Assembly: GCF_006516965.1 (NCBI RefSeq)
Contig: NZ_VHLH01000006.1
Coordinates: 99,860 to 163,859 of the forward strand
DNA length: 64,000 nucleotides
Direction: 5' to 3'
From: Pararhizobium mangrovi
Lineage (GTDB): Bacteria; Pseudomonadota; Alphaproteobacteria; Rhizobiales; Rhizobiaceae
The notes under the pieces were generated by a model. That model was given only the letters and a program-made list of their open reading frames with translations, searched no databases and was not told where the DNA came from. Every line of letters starts with the position of its first letter. The first letter of the stretch is position 1. Position numbers and translations under genes: made by a program. Shown here one piece after another: positions 42,958 to 54,677 of this stretch.

Positions 42958-45057
42958 CTATTCCGCTGCAAGCTTCGTTTCGCCGCGCGCCAGCGCCGAG
43001 CATTCCGCCATCACCGCCGAAGCGCGGGCGATCGGGTTCGTCAAATAGAAGTCTTTGATCGGCGACGCAAATCCGCTCGCCTCCATTTTGCCCGCTTTTT
43101 TCACGAGTTCGTCGAACCCGGTCGAAATGTCGCTGGTCTCCGGCACGGCAATCTCGTCGATCAGGGCGAAGTGCTTGTACTCCTGGTAGAGCTTCGCACG
43201 CAGCTCGTTCAGCGAGTTGAACGGCAGGCGATGACCGACGACGTCCGAAAGCGCGCGCAGGATGGCCCAGTCCTCGCGTGCGTCGCCCGGCGCGAAACCG
43301 GCGCGATTGGCAAGTTGCACCCGGCCTTCCGTGTTGACGTAGGTCGCGGACTTTTCCGTATAGGCCGCGGCTGGCAGAATCACGTCGGCATGGTGCGCCC
43401 CGACGTCGCCATGCGTGCCGATATAGACGGTGAAGCCGGCAGTCCTTAGCGTCATGTCCATTTCGTCGGCACCGAGGAGGAAGAGGACGTCCGTGCCCGA
43501 AAGCATCTCGCGGGCGTTCATGCCGCCCTCGCCCGGCACGAAGCCGAGATCGAGCCCGCCGACGCGCGAGGCCGCCGTATGCAGCACGCCAAAGCCGTTC
43601 CACTCGCCGCCGATCGCGCCGATCGTGCGGGCGAGCTTGGCCGTCGATGCGAGCACCGAAAGCCCGTCCTCACGGGAAAGAGCGCCCTGCCCGAGAATGA
43701 TCATCGGCCGTTCGGCATTCTTCAGCGTCTCGAGAAAATCGTGCTTTCCGTCGATCAGCGTCGTCAGCGTGTCGGTGCCGGCACCGAGATAGTCGTAGTC
43801 GTAGCGCAGATCCGCATTCTCGCCGATCACGGCGATCGGGAACGGCTCGACGAAGCCCCAGCGCTTGCGGATGCGCGCGTTCAGCACCGACGCCTCGAAG
43901 CGCGGATTGGCACCGACGATCAGCAGCGCGTCGGCTTCCTCGATCGCTTCGATCGACGGACCGAAGAGATAGGATGCACGCCCGAAGGCCGGATCGAGCT
44001 TGGAGCCGTCCTGCCGGCAGTCGATGTTCTTCGAACCGAGCGAATGCATCAGTTCCTTGAGCGCATACATTTCCTCGACACCGGCGAGATCGCCGGCAAT
44101 GGCGCCGATCTTCTCCGGCTTCGCCGCGGAAACCGCCTTGCCGATCGCCTGGAACGCCTCGCCCCAGCTCGCCTCGCGCAGCCGGCCCTCGCCATCGCGC
44201 ATATAGGGCCGATCGAGGCGCTGCGTGCGCAGGCCGTCCCAGATGAAGCGGGTCTTGTCGGAGATCCACTCCTCGTTCACCGCCTCGTTGACGCGCGGCA
44301 TGACGCGCATGACCTCACGGCCGCGCGTATCGACGCGGATCGCCGAGCCGACGGCGTCCATGACGTCGATCGATTCGGTCTTGCCGAGCTCCCACGGCCG
44401 CGCCTGGAAGGCGTACGGCTTCGAGGTGAGCGCGCCGACCGGGCAGAGATCGATGACGTTGCCCTGCAGCTCGGACGTCATGGCGTGCTCGAGATAGGTC
44501 GTGATTTCGGCATCCTCGCCGCGACCGATCAGGCCGAGCTCGGCGATGCCGGCGACCTCGGTCGTGAAGCGAACGCACCGCGTGCAGTGGATGCAGCGGT
44601 TCATGATGGTCTTGACGAGCGGACCGACATACTTGTCTTCGACCGCGCGCTTGTTCTCCTTGTAGCGCGAGGCGTCGACGCCGAAGGCCATTGCCTGGTC
44701 CTGCAAGTCGCACTCGCCGCCCTGGTCGCAGATCGGGCAATCGAGCGGATGGTTGATGAGCAGGAACTCCATCACCCCTTCGCGCGCCTTCTTGACCATC
44801 GGCGTGTTGGTAAAGACCTCGGGAAGTTGGCCTTCCGGCCCGGGACGCAGATCCTTCACGCCCATCGCGCAGGAGGCGGCGGGCTTGGGCGGTCCGCCCT
44901 TCACCTCGACGAGGCACATGCGGCAGTTGCCGGCGATCGAAAGGCGTTCGTGCCAGCAAAACCGCGGAATTTCCGCGCCGCCGTCCTCGCACGCCTGAAG
45001 CAGCGTGTAGTGGTCCGGCACCTCGATCTCGTTTCCGTCGACCTTGAGCTTCGTCAT
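42958..45057 (-). CDS. nuoG: NADH-quinone oxidoreductase subunit G
   Basis: A 699-residue iron-sulfur subunit of the peripheral arm. An N-terminal [2Fe-2S] ferredoxin domain (CWHERLSIAGNCRMC), the His-ligated cluster stretch CDQGGECDLQDQAM, CIHCTRCVRF and DLCPVGALTSKP are all visible; the rest is a molybdopterin-oxidoreductase-like domain without a cofactor role. ATG at 45055-45057 (MTKLKVDGNEIEVPD); the longer upstream frame is spurious. A 262-base gap with a strong hairpin separates it from the upstream HhH gene. Confidence 0.96.
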   Translation of the reverse strand: MTKLKVDGNEIEVPDHYTLLQACEDGGAEIPRFCWHERLSIAGNCRMCLVEVKGGPPKPAASCAMGVKDLRPGPEGQLPEVFTNTPMVKKAREGVMEFLLINHPLDCPICDQGGECDLQDQAMAFGVDASRYKENKRAVEDKYVGPLVKTIMNRCIHCTRCVRFTTEVAGIAELGLIGRGEDAEITTYLEHAMTSELQGNVIDLCPVGALTSKPYAFQARPWELGKTESIDVMDAVGSAIRVDTRGREVMRVMPRVNEAVNEEWISDKTRFIWDGLRTQRLDRPYMRDGEGRLREASWGEAFQAIGKAVSAAKPEKIGAIAGDLAGVEEMYALKELMHSLGSKNIDCRQDGSKLDPAFGRASYLFGPSIEAIEEADALLIVGANPRFEASVLNARIRKRWGFVEPFPIAVIGENADLRYDYDYLGAGTDTLTTLIDGKHDFLETLKNAERPMIILGQGALSREDGLSVLASTAKLARTIGAIGGEWNGFGVLHTAASRVGGLDLGFVPGEGGMNAREMLSGTDVLFLLGADEMDMTLRTAGFTVYIGTHGDVGAHHADVILPAAAYTEKSATYVNTEGRVQLANRAGFAPGDAREDWAILRALSDVVGHRLPFNSLNELRAKLYQEYKHFALIDEIAVPETSDISTGFDELVKKAGKMEASGFASPIKDFYLTNPIARASAVMAECSALARGETKLAAE

Positions 45058-45280
45058 TCTTTCGCTTTCCCTCGCCCGCGCACGAGGCGCTGCGCCTGAA
45101 CGTACCGGAGCGTTGCGTGCCGCGAGCGCGACCGGAGCTGGTCGCGTTCGCCGCGGTTGTAGTCGTCCCGGCGGGGCTTGCCCACCGAGCTTCGGCGACG
45201 GTCCTTCACCACCGCCGTGATGACGGAATGCGCCGCGCGCGTCGCGCGAACCGGTTTCGATGCCGGCTCGAAGCATCAGG

Positions 45281-45311
45281 CGGCCGCGCCCCGACGAAAC
45301 GGGGGCGGCCG
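45281..45311 (-). other. GC-rich hairpin between the helix-hairpin-helix gene and nuoG
   Basis: CGGCCGCGCCCCG and CGGGGGCGGCCG flank a 6-base loop, 9 bases downstream of the helix-hairpin-helix gene stop on the - strand. No T-run follows, so it looks more like an RNA processing or stability element inside the nuo transcript than a full terminator. Confidence 0.4.
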
Positions 45312-45319
45312 TCTATTTC

Positions 45320-46135
45320 CTATCGCGCCTCGGCCGCGAGCGTCTTCGCCTGACCCTGCCAGTCGTCCCGCGCGATCCGACCCGGGAACTGGAGGTAGTC
45401 GTCGACCCAGGCGACCTCGTTCTTCGACCATCCCTCGATCTGATCGAAGCGCCAGACGCCGATGCCGTTCAGCACCTGTTCCAGCTTCGGCCCGATGCCG
45501 GTGATCCGCTTGAGATCGTCCGGCGTATCCGGCTTCTTGCGTGACGCCGGCTTCTTCATCCCTTCGCCGTCGGCCGCCGCCTCGGACGTATTGCCGGTCT
45601 CCACCGTCTTCGGTGCCGGCTTATCGACGACGGCCTGCGATGCCTTCGCCGCCTCGTCCTGCATCGTCTTCGCCTCGCGAACCATGGTCCGCGTCGTTTC
45701 CTCCGCCGCCTCGACGGCCGTATCGGTGGCCGCCTTCAGCGCGTCAACGGGGTCGAGCGGTGGCAAAGGCGCACCGTTTTCCGCCGAAGGCGCTGCATCC
45801 CGCCCGTTCGAACGGGTGCGCCGCTTGCGCGTACCGGCCGTGCTCGCCGGCGCGCCCGTTTCGGTCGGGGCGAAGGTCTCCATGCCGGGAAGCGGCATCG
45901 CGCCGAACCACCTGGCCTGTCCGCCGCCGTTCATCGCCCGTACGGTTCCGAGCGCGAGACCGGCCATGTGGCCGGCGACGCCGATCCCGACGGCCGTCAT
46001 CATCGCCGATGCGGCGAGCGGCTGTATCATCATCGCCGCCATTGGCTGGACGGAGCGCGTCCATTCGTCCATGCCGGCGAGCATTTCGTTCGTCGTTTCC
46101 GGCCGGTTTGCGCCGGGAAAAGCAGATGTCGACAT
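45320..46135 (-). CDS. Helix-hairpin-helix domain protein within the nuo operon (nuoF-nuoG)
   Basis: A 271-residue protein. The N-terminal third is hydrophobic and methionine/alanine-rich (about residues 30-75), the middle is a polar, alanine-rich probable coiled stretch, and the last 70 residues are a helix-hairpin-helix (H3TH, COG3743-like) domain: DDLKRITGIGPKLEQVLNGI, then WSKNEVAWVDDYL. The same domain ends NuoE in this operon. I chose ATG 46133-46135, with GGGAG 8 bases upstream, over an ATG nine codons earlier. Its role in complex I is unknown; DNA binding is a family property not demonstrated here. Confidence 0.82.
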   Translation of the reverse strand: MSTSAFPGANRPETTNEMLAGMDEWTRSVQPMAAMMIQPLAASAMMTAVGIGVAGHMAGLALGTVRAMNGGGQARWFGAMPLPGMETFAPTETGAPASTAGTRKRRTRSNGRDAAPSAENGAPLPPLDPVDALKAATDTAVEAAEETTRTMVREAKTMQDEAAKASQAVVDKPAPKTVETGNTSEAAADGEGMKKPASRKKPDTPDDLKRITGIGPKLEQVLNGIGVWRFDQIEGWSKNEVAWVDDYLQFPGRIARDDWQGQAKTLAAEAR

Positions 46136-46201
46136 ATCGATCTCCCTTGCCATTCCTTTCACTGCCCGCGAACGTTTCCCCGGATCCCGAATTCTTTTCG
46201 A

Positions 46202-47509
<1,308 letters not shown>

Positions 47510-47562
47510 GACCTGGCTCGTTCCTTCCTGCGTTCCGTCGGCACTCTTCGTGTCGTCGAAGT

Positions 47563-48834
47563 CTACTCCGCACCACCGGCGTTCGTCAGCACTTTTGCCT
47601 GATGAACCCACTCTTCGCGTTCGATCCGACCGCGAAAGCTCAGTTTCGCATCGACCCACGCGACCTCGGCATCGCTCCAGTTCGAAATCTGCCGGATCGT
47701 CCACACGCCGATTTCCTGAAGTCTCTCCTCAATCCTCGGACCGATACCATTGATTTTCTTCAGATCGTCGGGCTGTTTCGGCTTGTCGATCATCGGAGGC
47801 TGTTCGCCGTCTTCGCGTTTGGCGGATCCTTGCTCGCCGCCATCGACGCTCTGCACCGTTTTCGCGCCGTCCTTCTCGTCCGCGTCCTTGCCGCGATCGC
47901 CATCGGCGTTCGATTTCGCCGTGCCCGAGACGCTCTTGATCGGCTTTCCACGATCACGCCCGACATCGCTGCCGCTCGTCGCGCTGCTCGCAGCATTTCC
48001 AGAGGAGGAATCCCCCTCGCGACCGGCCTCTTCGGCTTCCTTCGCCGCCCTGCCGTCGGTGTTCACCTCCTCGTCTTCGGGGGTGCTCTTCGTGGGCGAA
48101 GGCGAATCGACCGTTGCGTCGGTTTCGGGTGCCGAGGTCGACGGGCGACCGGCCTTCGATGGCGGCACCGACTGTTCGGCCGTCTTGCCGTCCTCGCTCT
48201 TGGTATCCGTTCGCCCGGCCTCGGCCTCGGACGTCAAGCTCGTCAACCCGCCGAGCGGGGCAGAAGAGGTCCGGTCGACCTGTGGCCCGACGGGCACCTC
48301 GCCGCCGCGTCCGGCCTCGAACGCGTCGATGATTTCCTCGAGCCGTTCGGGCGTCAGGTCTTCGTAGGCGTCCTTGGCGATCATCACCATCGGCGCGTTC
48401 ACGCATGCGCCTTGGCACTCGACCTCTTCCCAGGAAAGCGCACCTTCCTCACTAAGCTCGAACGGTTCGCCGTGGATCCGCCTGCGGCAGACTTCGATCA
48501 GCCCCTCGGAACCCCTCAGCATGCACGGTGTCGTGCCACAGACCTGGATGTGTGCCTTCTTGCCGACGGGCTTGAGCTGGAACTGCGTATAGAACGTCGC
48601 GACCTCGAGCACGCGGATATAGGGCATCGCCAGCATGTCGGCGACGCTCTCGATCGCCGGTTGCGTTACCCAGCCTTCCTGCTCCTGCGCACGCATGAGA
48701 AGCGGGATGACGGCCGATTGCTGCCGCCCTTCCGGATACTTCGCGATCGTCGCGTCCGCCCATTTCGCGTTCTCGTCGGAAAACGCGAAGCGTTCGGGCT
48801 GGTCGTGATCTTCGGCAAGCCTGCGCACTGACAT
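47563..48834 (-). CDS. nuoE: NADH-quinone oxidoreductase subunit E with long tail and helix-hairpin-helix domain
   Basis: A 423-residue protein. Residues 1-180 are the normal NuoE thioredoxin-like [2Fe-2S] subunit (cluster cysteines in CGTTPC and CQGAC). Residues 185-350 are a low-complexity, highly charged Ser/Asp/Glu/Lys tail, and the last 70 residues are a helix-hairpin-helix domain ([33 protein letters not shown]) closely matching the end of the protein encoded between nuoF and nuoG. Standard NuoE is about 160-220 residues. Tailed NuoE proteins occur in Hyphomicrobiales; their function is not known to me. Confidence 0.94.
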   Translation of the reverse strand: MSVRRLAEDHDQPERFAFSDENAKWADATIAKYPEGRQQSAVIPLLMRAQEQEGWVTQPAIESVADMLAMPYIRVLEVATFYTQFQLKPVGKKAHIQVCGTTPCMLRGSEGLIEVCRRRIHGEPFELSEEGALSWEEVECQGACVNAPMVMIAKDAYEDLTPERLEEIIDAFEAGRGGEVPVGPQVDRTSSAPLGGLTSLTSEAEAGRTDTKSEDGKTAEQSVPPSKAGRPSTSAPETDATVDSPSPTKSTPEDEEVNTDGRAAKEAEEAGREGDSSSGNAASSATSGSDVGRDRGKPIKSVSGTAKSNADGDRGKDADEKDGAKTVQSVDGGEQGSAKREDGEQPPMIDKPKQPDDLKKINGIGPRIEERLQEIGVWTIRQISNWSDAEVAWVDAKLSFRGRIEREEWVHQAKVLTNAGGAE

Positions 48835-49000
48835 TCCGTACGGATCCTTTACTGCATTACCCTGACGCGGAGCCGTGCCCCCTGCGCCGTACCGGCCGGC
48901 CTTTCCCCATTGGGAACATCGCCAAGCCGCCTCTCGTTCTTCTCGCCACGCGAAACTGCGAAAGCGACGCGATCGCAGCTCCCGCGCGGCGCGCTAGCCA

Positions 49001-50191
49001 TCAGCGGTCGACCTCGCCGAAGACGACGTCGAGCGAGCCGAGTACCGCCGAAACGTCGGCCAGGAGATGACCGCTGCACACATGGTCCATCGCCTGCAGA
49101 TGGGCGAAGCCCGGCGCCTTGATCTTGCAGCGATACGGCTTGTTCGTCCCGTCCGAGATGAGATAGACGCCGAATTCGCCCTTCGGTGCCTCGACGCAGG
49201 CGTAGATCTCGCCCTCGGGCACCCGGAAACCTTCCGTATAAAGCTTGAAGTGATGAATAAGCGCTTCCATCGAACGCTTCATCGTCTCGCGCTTGGGCGG
49301 CACCATCTTGCCGTCCGTCGCATGGATCGGTCCGTGACGGTCCTTACCGAGCAGACGTTCGACGCACTGCTTCATGATCCGCGTCGATTCGCGCATCTCG
49401 ATCATGCGGATCAGGTAGCGATCGTAGCAGTCGCCGTTCTTGCCGATCGGAATGTCGAAATCGAGCTCCGAGTAACATTCGTAGGGCTGCGAGCGGCGCA
49501 GGTCCCAGGCTGCCCCCGAACCACGCACCATGACGCCGGAAAAGCCCCATGCCCAGCACTCTTCGAGCGTAACGACGCCGATATCGACGTTGCGCTGCTT
49601 GAAGATCCGGTTGCCGGTCAGAAGCTGGTCCAGATCGTCGACGACGCCGATGAACTGATCGCACCACTTCCCGATATCCTCGACCAGGTCTTCGGGAAGA
49701 TCCTGATGAACGCCGCCGGCGCGGAAATAGGCCGCGTGCATGCGCGAGCCCGAAGCGCGCTCGTAGAACGTCATCAGTTTTTCGCGTTCCTCGAAACCCC
49801 AGAGCGGCGGCGTCAGGGCGCCGACGTCCATCGCCTGCGTCGTGACGTTGAGAAGATGCGAAAGAATACGGCCGATTTCACAGTAGAGCACGCGGATGAG
49901 CTGCGCACGGATCGGCACTTCGGTGCCCGAAAGTCGCTCGATCGCCAGCGCGAAGGCGTGTTCCTGGTTCATCGGGGCGACGTAGTCCAGCCGATCGAAA
50001 TACGGGATCGCCTGAAGATACGTCTTGTTCTCGATCAGCTTCTCGGTACCGCGATGCAGGAGCCCGATATGCGGATCGACGCGCTCGACGATCTCGCCGT
50101 CGAGTTCAAGCACAAGCCGCAGCACGCCATGCGCCGCAGGGTGCTGAGGCCCGAAATTGATGTTGAAGTTTCGAACGTTGTGCTCGGTCAT
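49001..50191 (-). CDS. nuoD: NADH-quinone oxidoreductase subunit D
   Basis: A 396-residue subunit that, with NuoB, forms the quinone-binding site of complex I. Family marks are [20 protein letters not shown] at the N-terminus, HRGTEKLIE, and C-terminal [12 protein letters not shown] at 50189-50191 (MTEHNVRNF). The 166 bases between it and nuoE contain no gene. Confidence 0.96.
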   Translation of the reverse strand: MTEHNVRNFNINFGPQHPAAHGVLRLVLELDGEIVERVDPHIGLLHRGTEKLIENKTYLQAIPYFDRLDYVAPMNQEHAFALAIERLSGTEVPIRAQLIRVLYCEIGRILSHLLNVTTQAMDVGALTPPLWGFEEREKLMTFYERASGSRMHAAYFRAGGVHQDLPEDLVEDIGKWCDQFIGVVDDLDQLLTGNRIFKQRNVDIGVVTLEECWAWGFSGVMVRGSGAAWDLRRSQPYECYSELDFDIPIGKNGDCYDRYLIRMIEMRESTRIMKQCVERLLGKDRHGPIHATDGKMVPPKRETMKRSMEALIHHFKLYTEGFRVPEGEIYACVEAPKGEFGVYLISDGTNKPYRCKIKAPGFAHLQAMDHVCSGHLLADVSAVLGSLDVVFGEVDR

Positions 50192-50244
50192 CGCATCGTG
50201 TCCACAAGGGGTATCGGCCGGCGGCTGGCCGGCGCTGTTCGTTC

Positions 50245-50844
50245 CTATTCGGCCTTCTCGTCGCCCGGCAGCACGTAGTCCGTGCCTTCCCAGGGACTGA
50301 GGAAGTCGAAGGAGCGGAATTCCTGCTTCAGTTCCACCGGCTCGTAGACGACCCGCTTGGCGACGTCGTCGTAGCGCACCTCGACGAAGCCCGTCAGCGG
50401 GAAATCCTTGCGCATCGGATACCCTTCGAAGCCGTAGTCGGTCAGGATACGACGAAGGTCCGGATGGCCGGTGAAGAGAATGCCGTAGAGATCGTACGCC
50501 TCCCGCTCGAACCAGTCCGCGCCGGGGAAGATGCCCGTCACGGAGGCGATCGGCTCGTCCTCGCCGACGGGAACCTTCACGCGAATGCGCTGGTTCTGGT
50601 ACGGCGAAAGCAGGTGATAGACGACATCGAAGCGCCGCGCCCTGCCCGGCCAGTCGACGCCGCATATGTCGGTCAGATTGACGAACCGGCACTGCACGTC
50701 GTCCCGCAGGAAGGTGATCAGCGGGACGATGTTTTCGATCGACGTCGTCACCGTCAGTTCGCCGTAGGTGACCATCGCGGTCTCGAAGAGGTTCTCGCGG
50801 TTCTCCTTCAGATAGGAGGCGAGATCTTCCATCGCTGCGCTCAT
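50245..50844 (-). CDS. nuoC: NADH-quinone oxidoreductase subunit C
   Basis: A 199-residue peripheral-arm subunit (30 kDa family). The signature [33 protein letters not shown] (split here: [23 protein letters not shown]) is clear, as is [13 protein letters not shown]. It is separate from nuoD, not fused as in Escherichia coli. Lies 19 bases after nuoB. Confidence 0.96.
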   Translation of the reverse strand: MSAAMEDLASYLKENRENLFETAMVTYGELTVTTSIENIVPLITFLRDDVQCRFVNLTDICGVDWPGRARRFDVVYHLLSPYQNQRIRVKVPVGEDEPIASVTGIFPGADWFEREAYDLYGILFTGHPDLRRILTDYGFEGYPMRKDFPLTGFVEVRYDDVAKRVVYEPVELKQEFRSFDFLSPWEGTDYVLPGDEKAE

Positions 50845-50863
50845 CGTTGCCTCGCCCTCAATC

Positions 50864-51445
50864 CTACCGCTCGATCGTGCCGGTGCGCCGGATCTTCTTC
50901 TGCAGAAGAAGGATCCCGTAAAGCAGCGCTTCGGCCGTCGGCGGACAGCCGGGCACGTAGACGTCGACGGGAATCACCCGGTCGCAGCCGCGCACCACGG
51001 CATAGGAATAATGGTAGTAGCCGCCGCCATTGGCGCACGAACCCATGGAGATGACGTAGCGCGGCTCCGGCATCTGGTCGTAGACCTTGCGGATGGCGGG
51101 CGCCATCTTGTTCGTCAGCGTTCCGGCGACGATCATCAGATCGGACTGGCGCGGAGACGCGCGCGGCGCAAGACCGAAGCGCTCGGCGTCGTAGCGCGGC
51201 ATGGAAACCTGCATCATCTCCACCGCGCAGCACGCGAGGCCGAACGTCATCCACATGAGCGAGCCGGTGCGCGCCCAGGTGATGACGTCCTCGGCCGAGG
51301 TGACCAGGAAACCTTTGTCCTGCAGTTCCTGATTGATGTCGGCGAAATACGCGTCGGTCTCCCCGGCCGGACGGCCGGTCTTCGGATCGATCACGCCGGT
51401 CGGACGCGGCGCGACGGTCGTGGAGCCTTGCTGGTTCAATCCCAT
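50864..51445 (-). CDS. nuoB: NADH-quinone oxidoreductase subunit B
   Basis: A 193-residue subunit holding the terminal [4Fe-4S] cluster N2 next to the quinone site. Cluster cysteines are the tandem pair in [11 protein letters not shown] plus those in [11 protein letters not shown] and [15 protein letters not shown] at 51443-51445 lies 10 bases inside nuoA. The N-terminal 45 residues are the polar alphaproteobacterial extension. Confidence 0.96.
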   Translation of the reverse strand: MGLNQQGSTTVAPRPTGVIDPKTGRPAGETDAYFADINQELQDKGFLVTSAEDVITWARTGSLMWMTFGLACCAVEMMQVSMPRYDAERFGLAPRASPRQSDLMIVAGTLTNKMAPAIRKVYDQMPEPRYVISMGSCANGGGYYHYSYAVVRGCDRVIPVDVYVPGCPPTAEALLYGILLLQKKIRRTGTIER

Positions 51446-51801
51446 TCGAGAGCACCCTTTCTCCACTCGTAGATAAAGCCGATCGTCAGCACGGCAAGGA
51501 ACACCATCATCGACCAGAAGCCGAACCAGCCGATGGAGCCGAACGATACCGCCCACGGAAACAGGAACGCCACCTCCAGATCGAAGATGATGAAGAGGAT
51601 CGACACCAGATAGAAGCGGATGTCGAACTTCATGCGTGCGTCGTCGAAAGCGTTGAAGCCGCATTCGTAGGCGGAAAGCTTTTCCGAATCAGGCGACTTG
51701 TAGGCCAGCAGGAACGGCGCCGTCAGAAGCGCGAGCGCGATGACGAGCGCGATCGCGATGAAGATCGCGATCGGCAGATAGGAACCGAGAAGCGCGGTCA
51801 T
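51436..51801 (-). CDS. nuoA: NADH-quinone oxidoreductase subunit A
   Basis: A 121-residue, three-helix membrane subunit and first gene of the nuo operon. Conserved loop [20 protein letters not shown] and [19 protein letters not shown] at 51799-51801; the longer upstream frame is not credible. The nuo promoter should lie in the 256 bases between this start and the end of the transglycosylase gene, but I cannot place it. Confidence 0.95.
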   Translation of the reverse strand: MTALLGSYLPIAIFIAIALVIALALLTAPFLLAYKSPDSEKLSAYECGFNAFDDARMKFDIRFYLVSILFIIFDLEVAFLFPWAVSFGSIGWFGFWSMMVFLAVLTIGFIYEWRKGALEWD

Positions 51802-52057
51802 GGCGTCCTTTCCCTTGCGGCAAACCGGTTTCGGCATCGGCGACGACGGCAGGCCATCGCGACCGGGCCACATCGTGGTGCATTGCGGCGTGGTTATCGC
51901 AGCCTCATAGAACGCGCAAGGCTGGCTTGGGCGAAACGCCGTTGCGAACGGGCACCCGCGCGCACACGTCGCGGGCGGTTGCCCAAACGAACGCGCCGAT
52001 CGGCCTATCTAGGTGCCGAGCATGGCGAAGGAAACGGCTTTCGGGCGGTATGCGACA

Positions 52058-52639
52058 TTACCGCCCGCAGCTTCGAAGCTGTGCGGCGTATTGGTTGGCC
52101 ATCTTCTGCGTCGCCGCGGCGTAATTGCGGATCGCCGCGTTCGACCGCCAGTCGCCGCGGGCATAGCCGGCATGGCCGAAATAGTACGCCAGGTAGAGAT
52201 CGTAGGCGTCGTTCAGCGGGATGCCGTTCCGCTCGTAGCTCTTGCGGTGATACCAGCCGACGAAATCGATCGCGTCGCCGAAATTGTTGCGCTTGGCGGC
52301 CCAATGTCCCGTTTCGCGCTTGTAGCGATCCCACGTACCGTCGAGCGCCTGCGAAAAGCCGTAGGCCGAGGAAGGCCGTTTCCAAGGAATGATGCCGAGG
52401 ATCCACTTGCGTGCCGGCCGGGCCCGCGCCTTGAAGCCCGATTCCTTGCGAACCGTCGCCATCAGCACCGGCACGGGCACGCCATAGGCCTGCTGGGCCT
52501 GTTTGGCGTCGGAGTACCAGTCGGTGATCCAGCCATCGCGCTGGTCGAAGACGGAACACACGTTGTTGATCGAATGGGGCGCGGTCGCGCAGCCTCCGAG
52601 CGCGAGCAGAAGCACAAGAACCGTGATACGCATCGACAA
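52058..52639 (-). CDS. Lytic transglycosylase-like lipoprotein
   Basis: A 193-residue exported lipoprotein: hydrophobic signal with lipobox LALGGC (Cys17) and an SLT-like muramidase domain. The catalytic glutamate is probably Glu66 in TVRKESGF; SSAYGFSQALDGTWDRYK resembles the transglycosylase GLMQ region. It would cleave peptidoglycan glycan strands from the outer membrane. An ATG two codons downstream is an alternative start. Confidence 0.82.
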   Translation of the reverse strand: MSMRITVLVLLLALGGCATAPHSINNVCSVFDQRDGWITDWYSDAKQAQQAYGVPVPVLMATVRKESGFKARARPARKWILGIIPWKRPSSAYGFSQALDGTWDRYKRETGHWAAKRNNFGDAIDFVGWYHRKSYERNGIPLNDAYDLYLAYYFGHAGYARGDWRSNAAIRNYAAATQKMANQYAAQLRSCGR

Positions 52640-52803
52640 ACCTCACGTTTGCCGACAGCCATACTTTCGAAACCCTAACATTCCCCTTATGGCACACATC
52701 ACCGACGGCGCGGCACATGGCAACGCCGTGCATGTCGCAGCCGCTGAAAACACGATCGTGATGTCGAAAGGGAATGCGCCTTCGAAGCGCTGATCATCGG
52801 AAA

Positions 52804-52880
52804 TGGCGCGAGTGACGGGACTCGAACCCGCGACCTCCGGCGTGACAGGCCGGCACTCTAACCAACTGAGCTACACCCGC
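52804..52880 (-). tRNA. tRNA-Asp (GTC)
   Basis: A 77-base cloverleaf read on the - strand: acceptor GCGGGTG pairs with CACTCGC, D-loop TAGCTCAGTTGGTTAGAG, anticodon loop CTGTCAC (GTC, Asp), T-arm GTTCGAGTC, discriminator G and encoded CCA. Confidence 0.96.
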
Positions 52881-53085
52881 AATTTCCGAACGCGGCCATC
52901 TGTCCGCCGCGTCTGGAGCGTGGGATTAAGCGGTTCGCCAGGACGTGTCAAGCGGCCCCCGGCAGCCTTTTCCAATGAAATCCGCTCACAGAAAGAAACG
53001 CCGTCCACAGGTCCGAGCCGCCCTACCCGATCAACACCTTCACCCTTGCACCAGCGCCGGCAAACGCCTAAACGAGCCAACGGAC

Positions 53086-53161
53086 GGGCGGTTAGCTCAG
53101 CCGGTAGAGCACCTCGTTTACACCGAGGTTGTCGGGAGTTCGATCCTCTCACCGCCCACCA
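53086..53161 (+). tRNA. tRNA-Val (TAC)
   Basis: A 76-base cloverleaf: acceptor GGGCGGT pairs with ACCGCCC, D-loop TAGCTCAGCCGGTAGAG, anticodon loop TTTACAC (TAC, Val), T-arm AGTTCGATCCT and encoded CCA. Divergent from tRNA-Asp. Confidence 0.96.
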
Positions 53162-53208
53162 CTGCCCCACAGGGGTTTGCGCCTTCCCCGCCTCCCCTTA
53201 TTTCCGAC

Positions 53209-53230
53209 TGTGTGACAGTTTGTGTGACAG
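53209..53230 (+). repeat. Direct repeat TGTGTGACAG next to tRNA-Val
   Basis: Two perfect 10-base copies (53209-53218, 53221-53230) separated by TT, 48 bases after the tRNA-Val gene. Such short repeats can be regulator half-sites or remains of an integrated element; no integrase gene or second tRNA end is seen here. Confidence 0.5.
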
Positions 53231-53357
53231 AAACGATTGCCGAGGCGGATATCGCCGACCGGCTTTCCGGCCCATGCGAAGGACAACGGGTAATCCCGGT
53301 GCGGATCGGTCGCTACGTTCCAGTCCGAAACCGAACGACACACTCAGGAAATACGGA

Positions 53358-54470
53358 ATGGATCTCACGCATTATCGCAGCCTCGGCCGGTCGGGCCTTC
53401 TCGTCAGCCCGCTGGCACTCGGCACGATGACCTTCGGCGCCGGCCGTTGGGGCTCGGACGAGGAAGCATCGCGCGCCGTGTTCGACGCCTATGTCGAGGC
53501 GGGCGGCAATTTCGTCGACACGGCGGACGTCTATTCGGGCGGACACAGCGAAGAGATGCTTGGCCGGTTCGTCGCCGATGCGGGGTTGCGCGACCATCTC
53601 GTCGTCGCGACGAAGGCGGGCTTTCCGCGCGCGCAAGGCAATCCGAATGCGGGCGGCAACGGCGCGAAGGCCATCCGGGCTGGGCTCGATGGTTCGTTGC
53701 GCCGGCTCCAGACCGATTACATCGACCTCTACTGGATCCATGTCTGGGACCGCGTCACGCCGGCCGAGGAAGTGCTTCAAACGCTGACCGACGCCGTCAG
53801 GGCCGGCAAGATCCTCCACTACGGCTTCTCCAACGCGCCGGCCTGGTACGTCGCGAAGATTGCCACGCTCGCACAAGCCCATGGGTTGCCCGTGCCGATT
53901 GGGCTCCAGTACCAGTATTCGTTGCTCGACCGGGGCGTCGAGCTCGAAATCGTGCCGGCGGGCGCCGAATTCGGCCTCGGCATGGTGCCCTGGAGTCCGC
54001 TCGGCGGCGGCATGCTCACCGGCAAGTACGGACGCGAAATGCTCGATCAGGCAGACCGTTCCTCGGGCCTGCCGAACAAGGGCTCGATGGAGAAAACGGA
54101 CGAAAGCGAAGGTCGGGAACGTCTGAAGGGCGACAATCCGTTCGGTGGCATGCTGTTTACCGAGCGCAATTTCGACGTCGTCGACACGCTTCACGAGGTT
54201 GCCGAAGAGGCTCAACGCTCGATGGCGGAGGTCGCGCTGTCCTGGACCGTCAATCGACGCGGCGTATCGTCCGTTCTGATCGGTGCGAGCCGGCCGGAGC
54301 AGATCGTGCAGAACGTCGCCTCGCTCGATATCGACCTATCAGCCGACCAGATTGCGAAGCTCGACCGGATCAGCGCGCCGCCGATGCTCAACCCCTACTT
54401 CATCTTCGACCTGCCGCCGGCGATGCGCTTCGGGGTCGGCTCCGTTACAGAATGGAACCGTAGACGCTGA
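53358..54470 (+). CDS. Aldo/keto reductase
   Basis: A 370-residue NADPH-dependent oxidoreductase of the TIM-barrel family, closest in type to the YajO/Tas-like group. Catalytic residues: Asp in NFVDTADVYSGG with Tyr three residues later, Lys in VVATKAGFP, His in YWIHVWD; the NADP site is near the C-terminus (VLIGASRPEQIVQNV). ATG at 53358 (MDLTHYRSLGRSGL); longer upstream frame runs through the tRNA region. Substrate unknown. Monocistronic. Confidence 0.9.
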   Translation: MDLTHYRSLGRSGLLVSPLALGTMTFGAGRWGSDEEASRAVFDAYVEAGGNFVDTADVYSGGHSEEMLGRFVADAGLRDHLVVATKAGFPRAQGNPNAGGNGAKAIRAGLDGSLRRLQTDYIDLYWIHVWDRVTPAEEVLQTLTDAVRAGKILHYGFSNAPAWYVAKIATLAQAHGLPVPIGLQYQYSLLDRGVELEIVPAGAEFGLGMVPWSPLGGGMLTGKYGREMLDQADRSSGLPNKGSMEKTDESEGRERLKGDNPFGGMLFTERNFDVVDTLHEVAEEAQRSMAEVALSWTVNRRGVSSVLIGASRPEQIVQNVASLDIDLSADQIAKLDRISAPPMLNPYFIFDLPPAMRFGVGSVTEWNRRR

Positions 54471-54498
54471 GCGAAAGTCGGCACGTTTGTAACCGTAC

Positions 54499-54510
54499 CG
54501 GACACGTCCG
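54499..54510. promoter_or_regulatory. Palindrome CGGAC-AC-GTCCG upstream of the DUF5996-GNAT gene
   Basis: A perfect 5-2-5 inverted repeat in the 207-base gap between the aldo/keto reductase and the next gene, 168 bases before that start. It may be an operator; nothing else in the gap is recognised. Confidence 0.25.
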
Positions 54511-54677
54511 TCCTCGCAGTCCGACGCCCGACTGCTTGCTCGACCATCTCGGAAATCATCCCTACCCGCCGGTCGGCCGCGCGAACCGGGCCGGTCGCCC
54601 GACTTTCAACGCAAAGGCCGGGTGCACTGTCTTCGACTGCCAACCGCTACCGGCGTCGTCTCGATGGAGGTTTCGGA

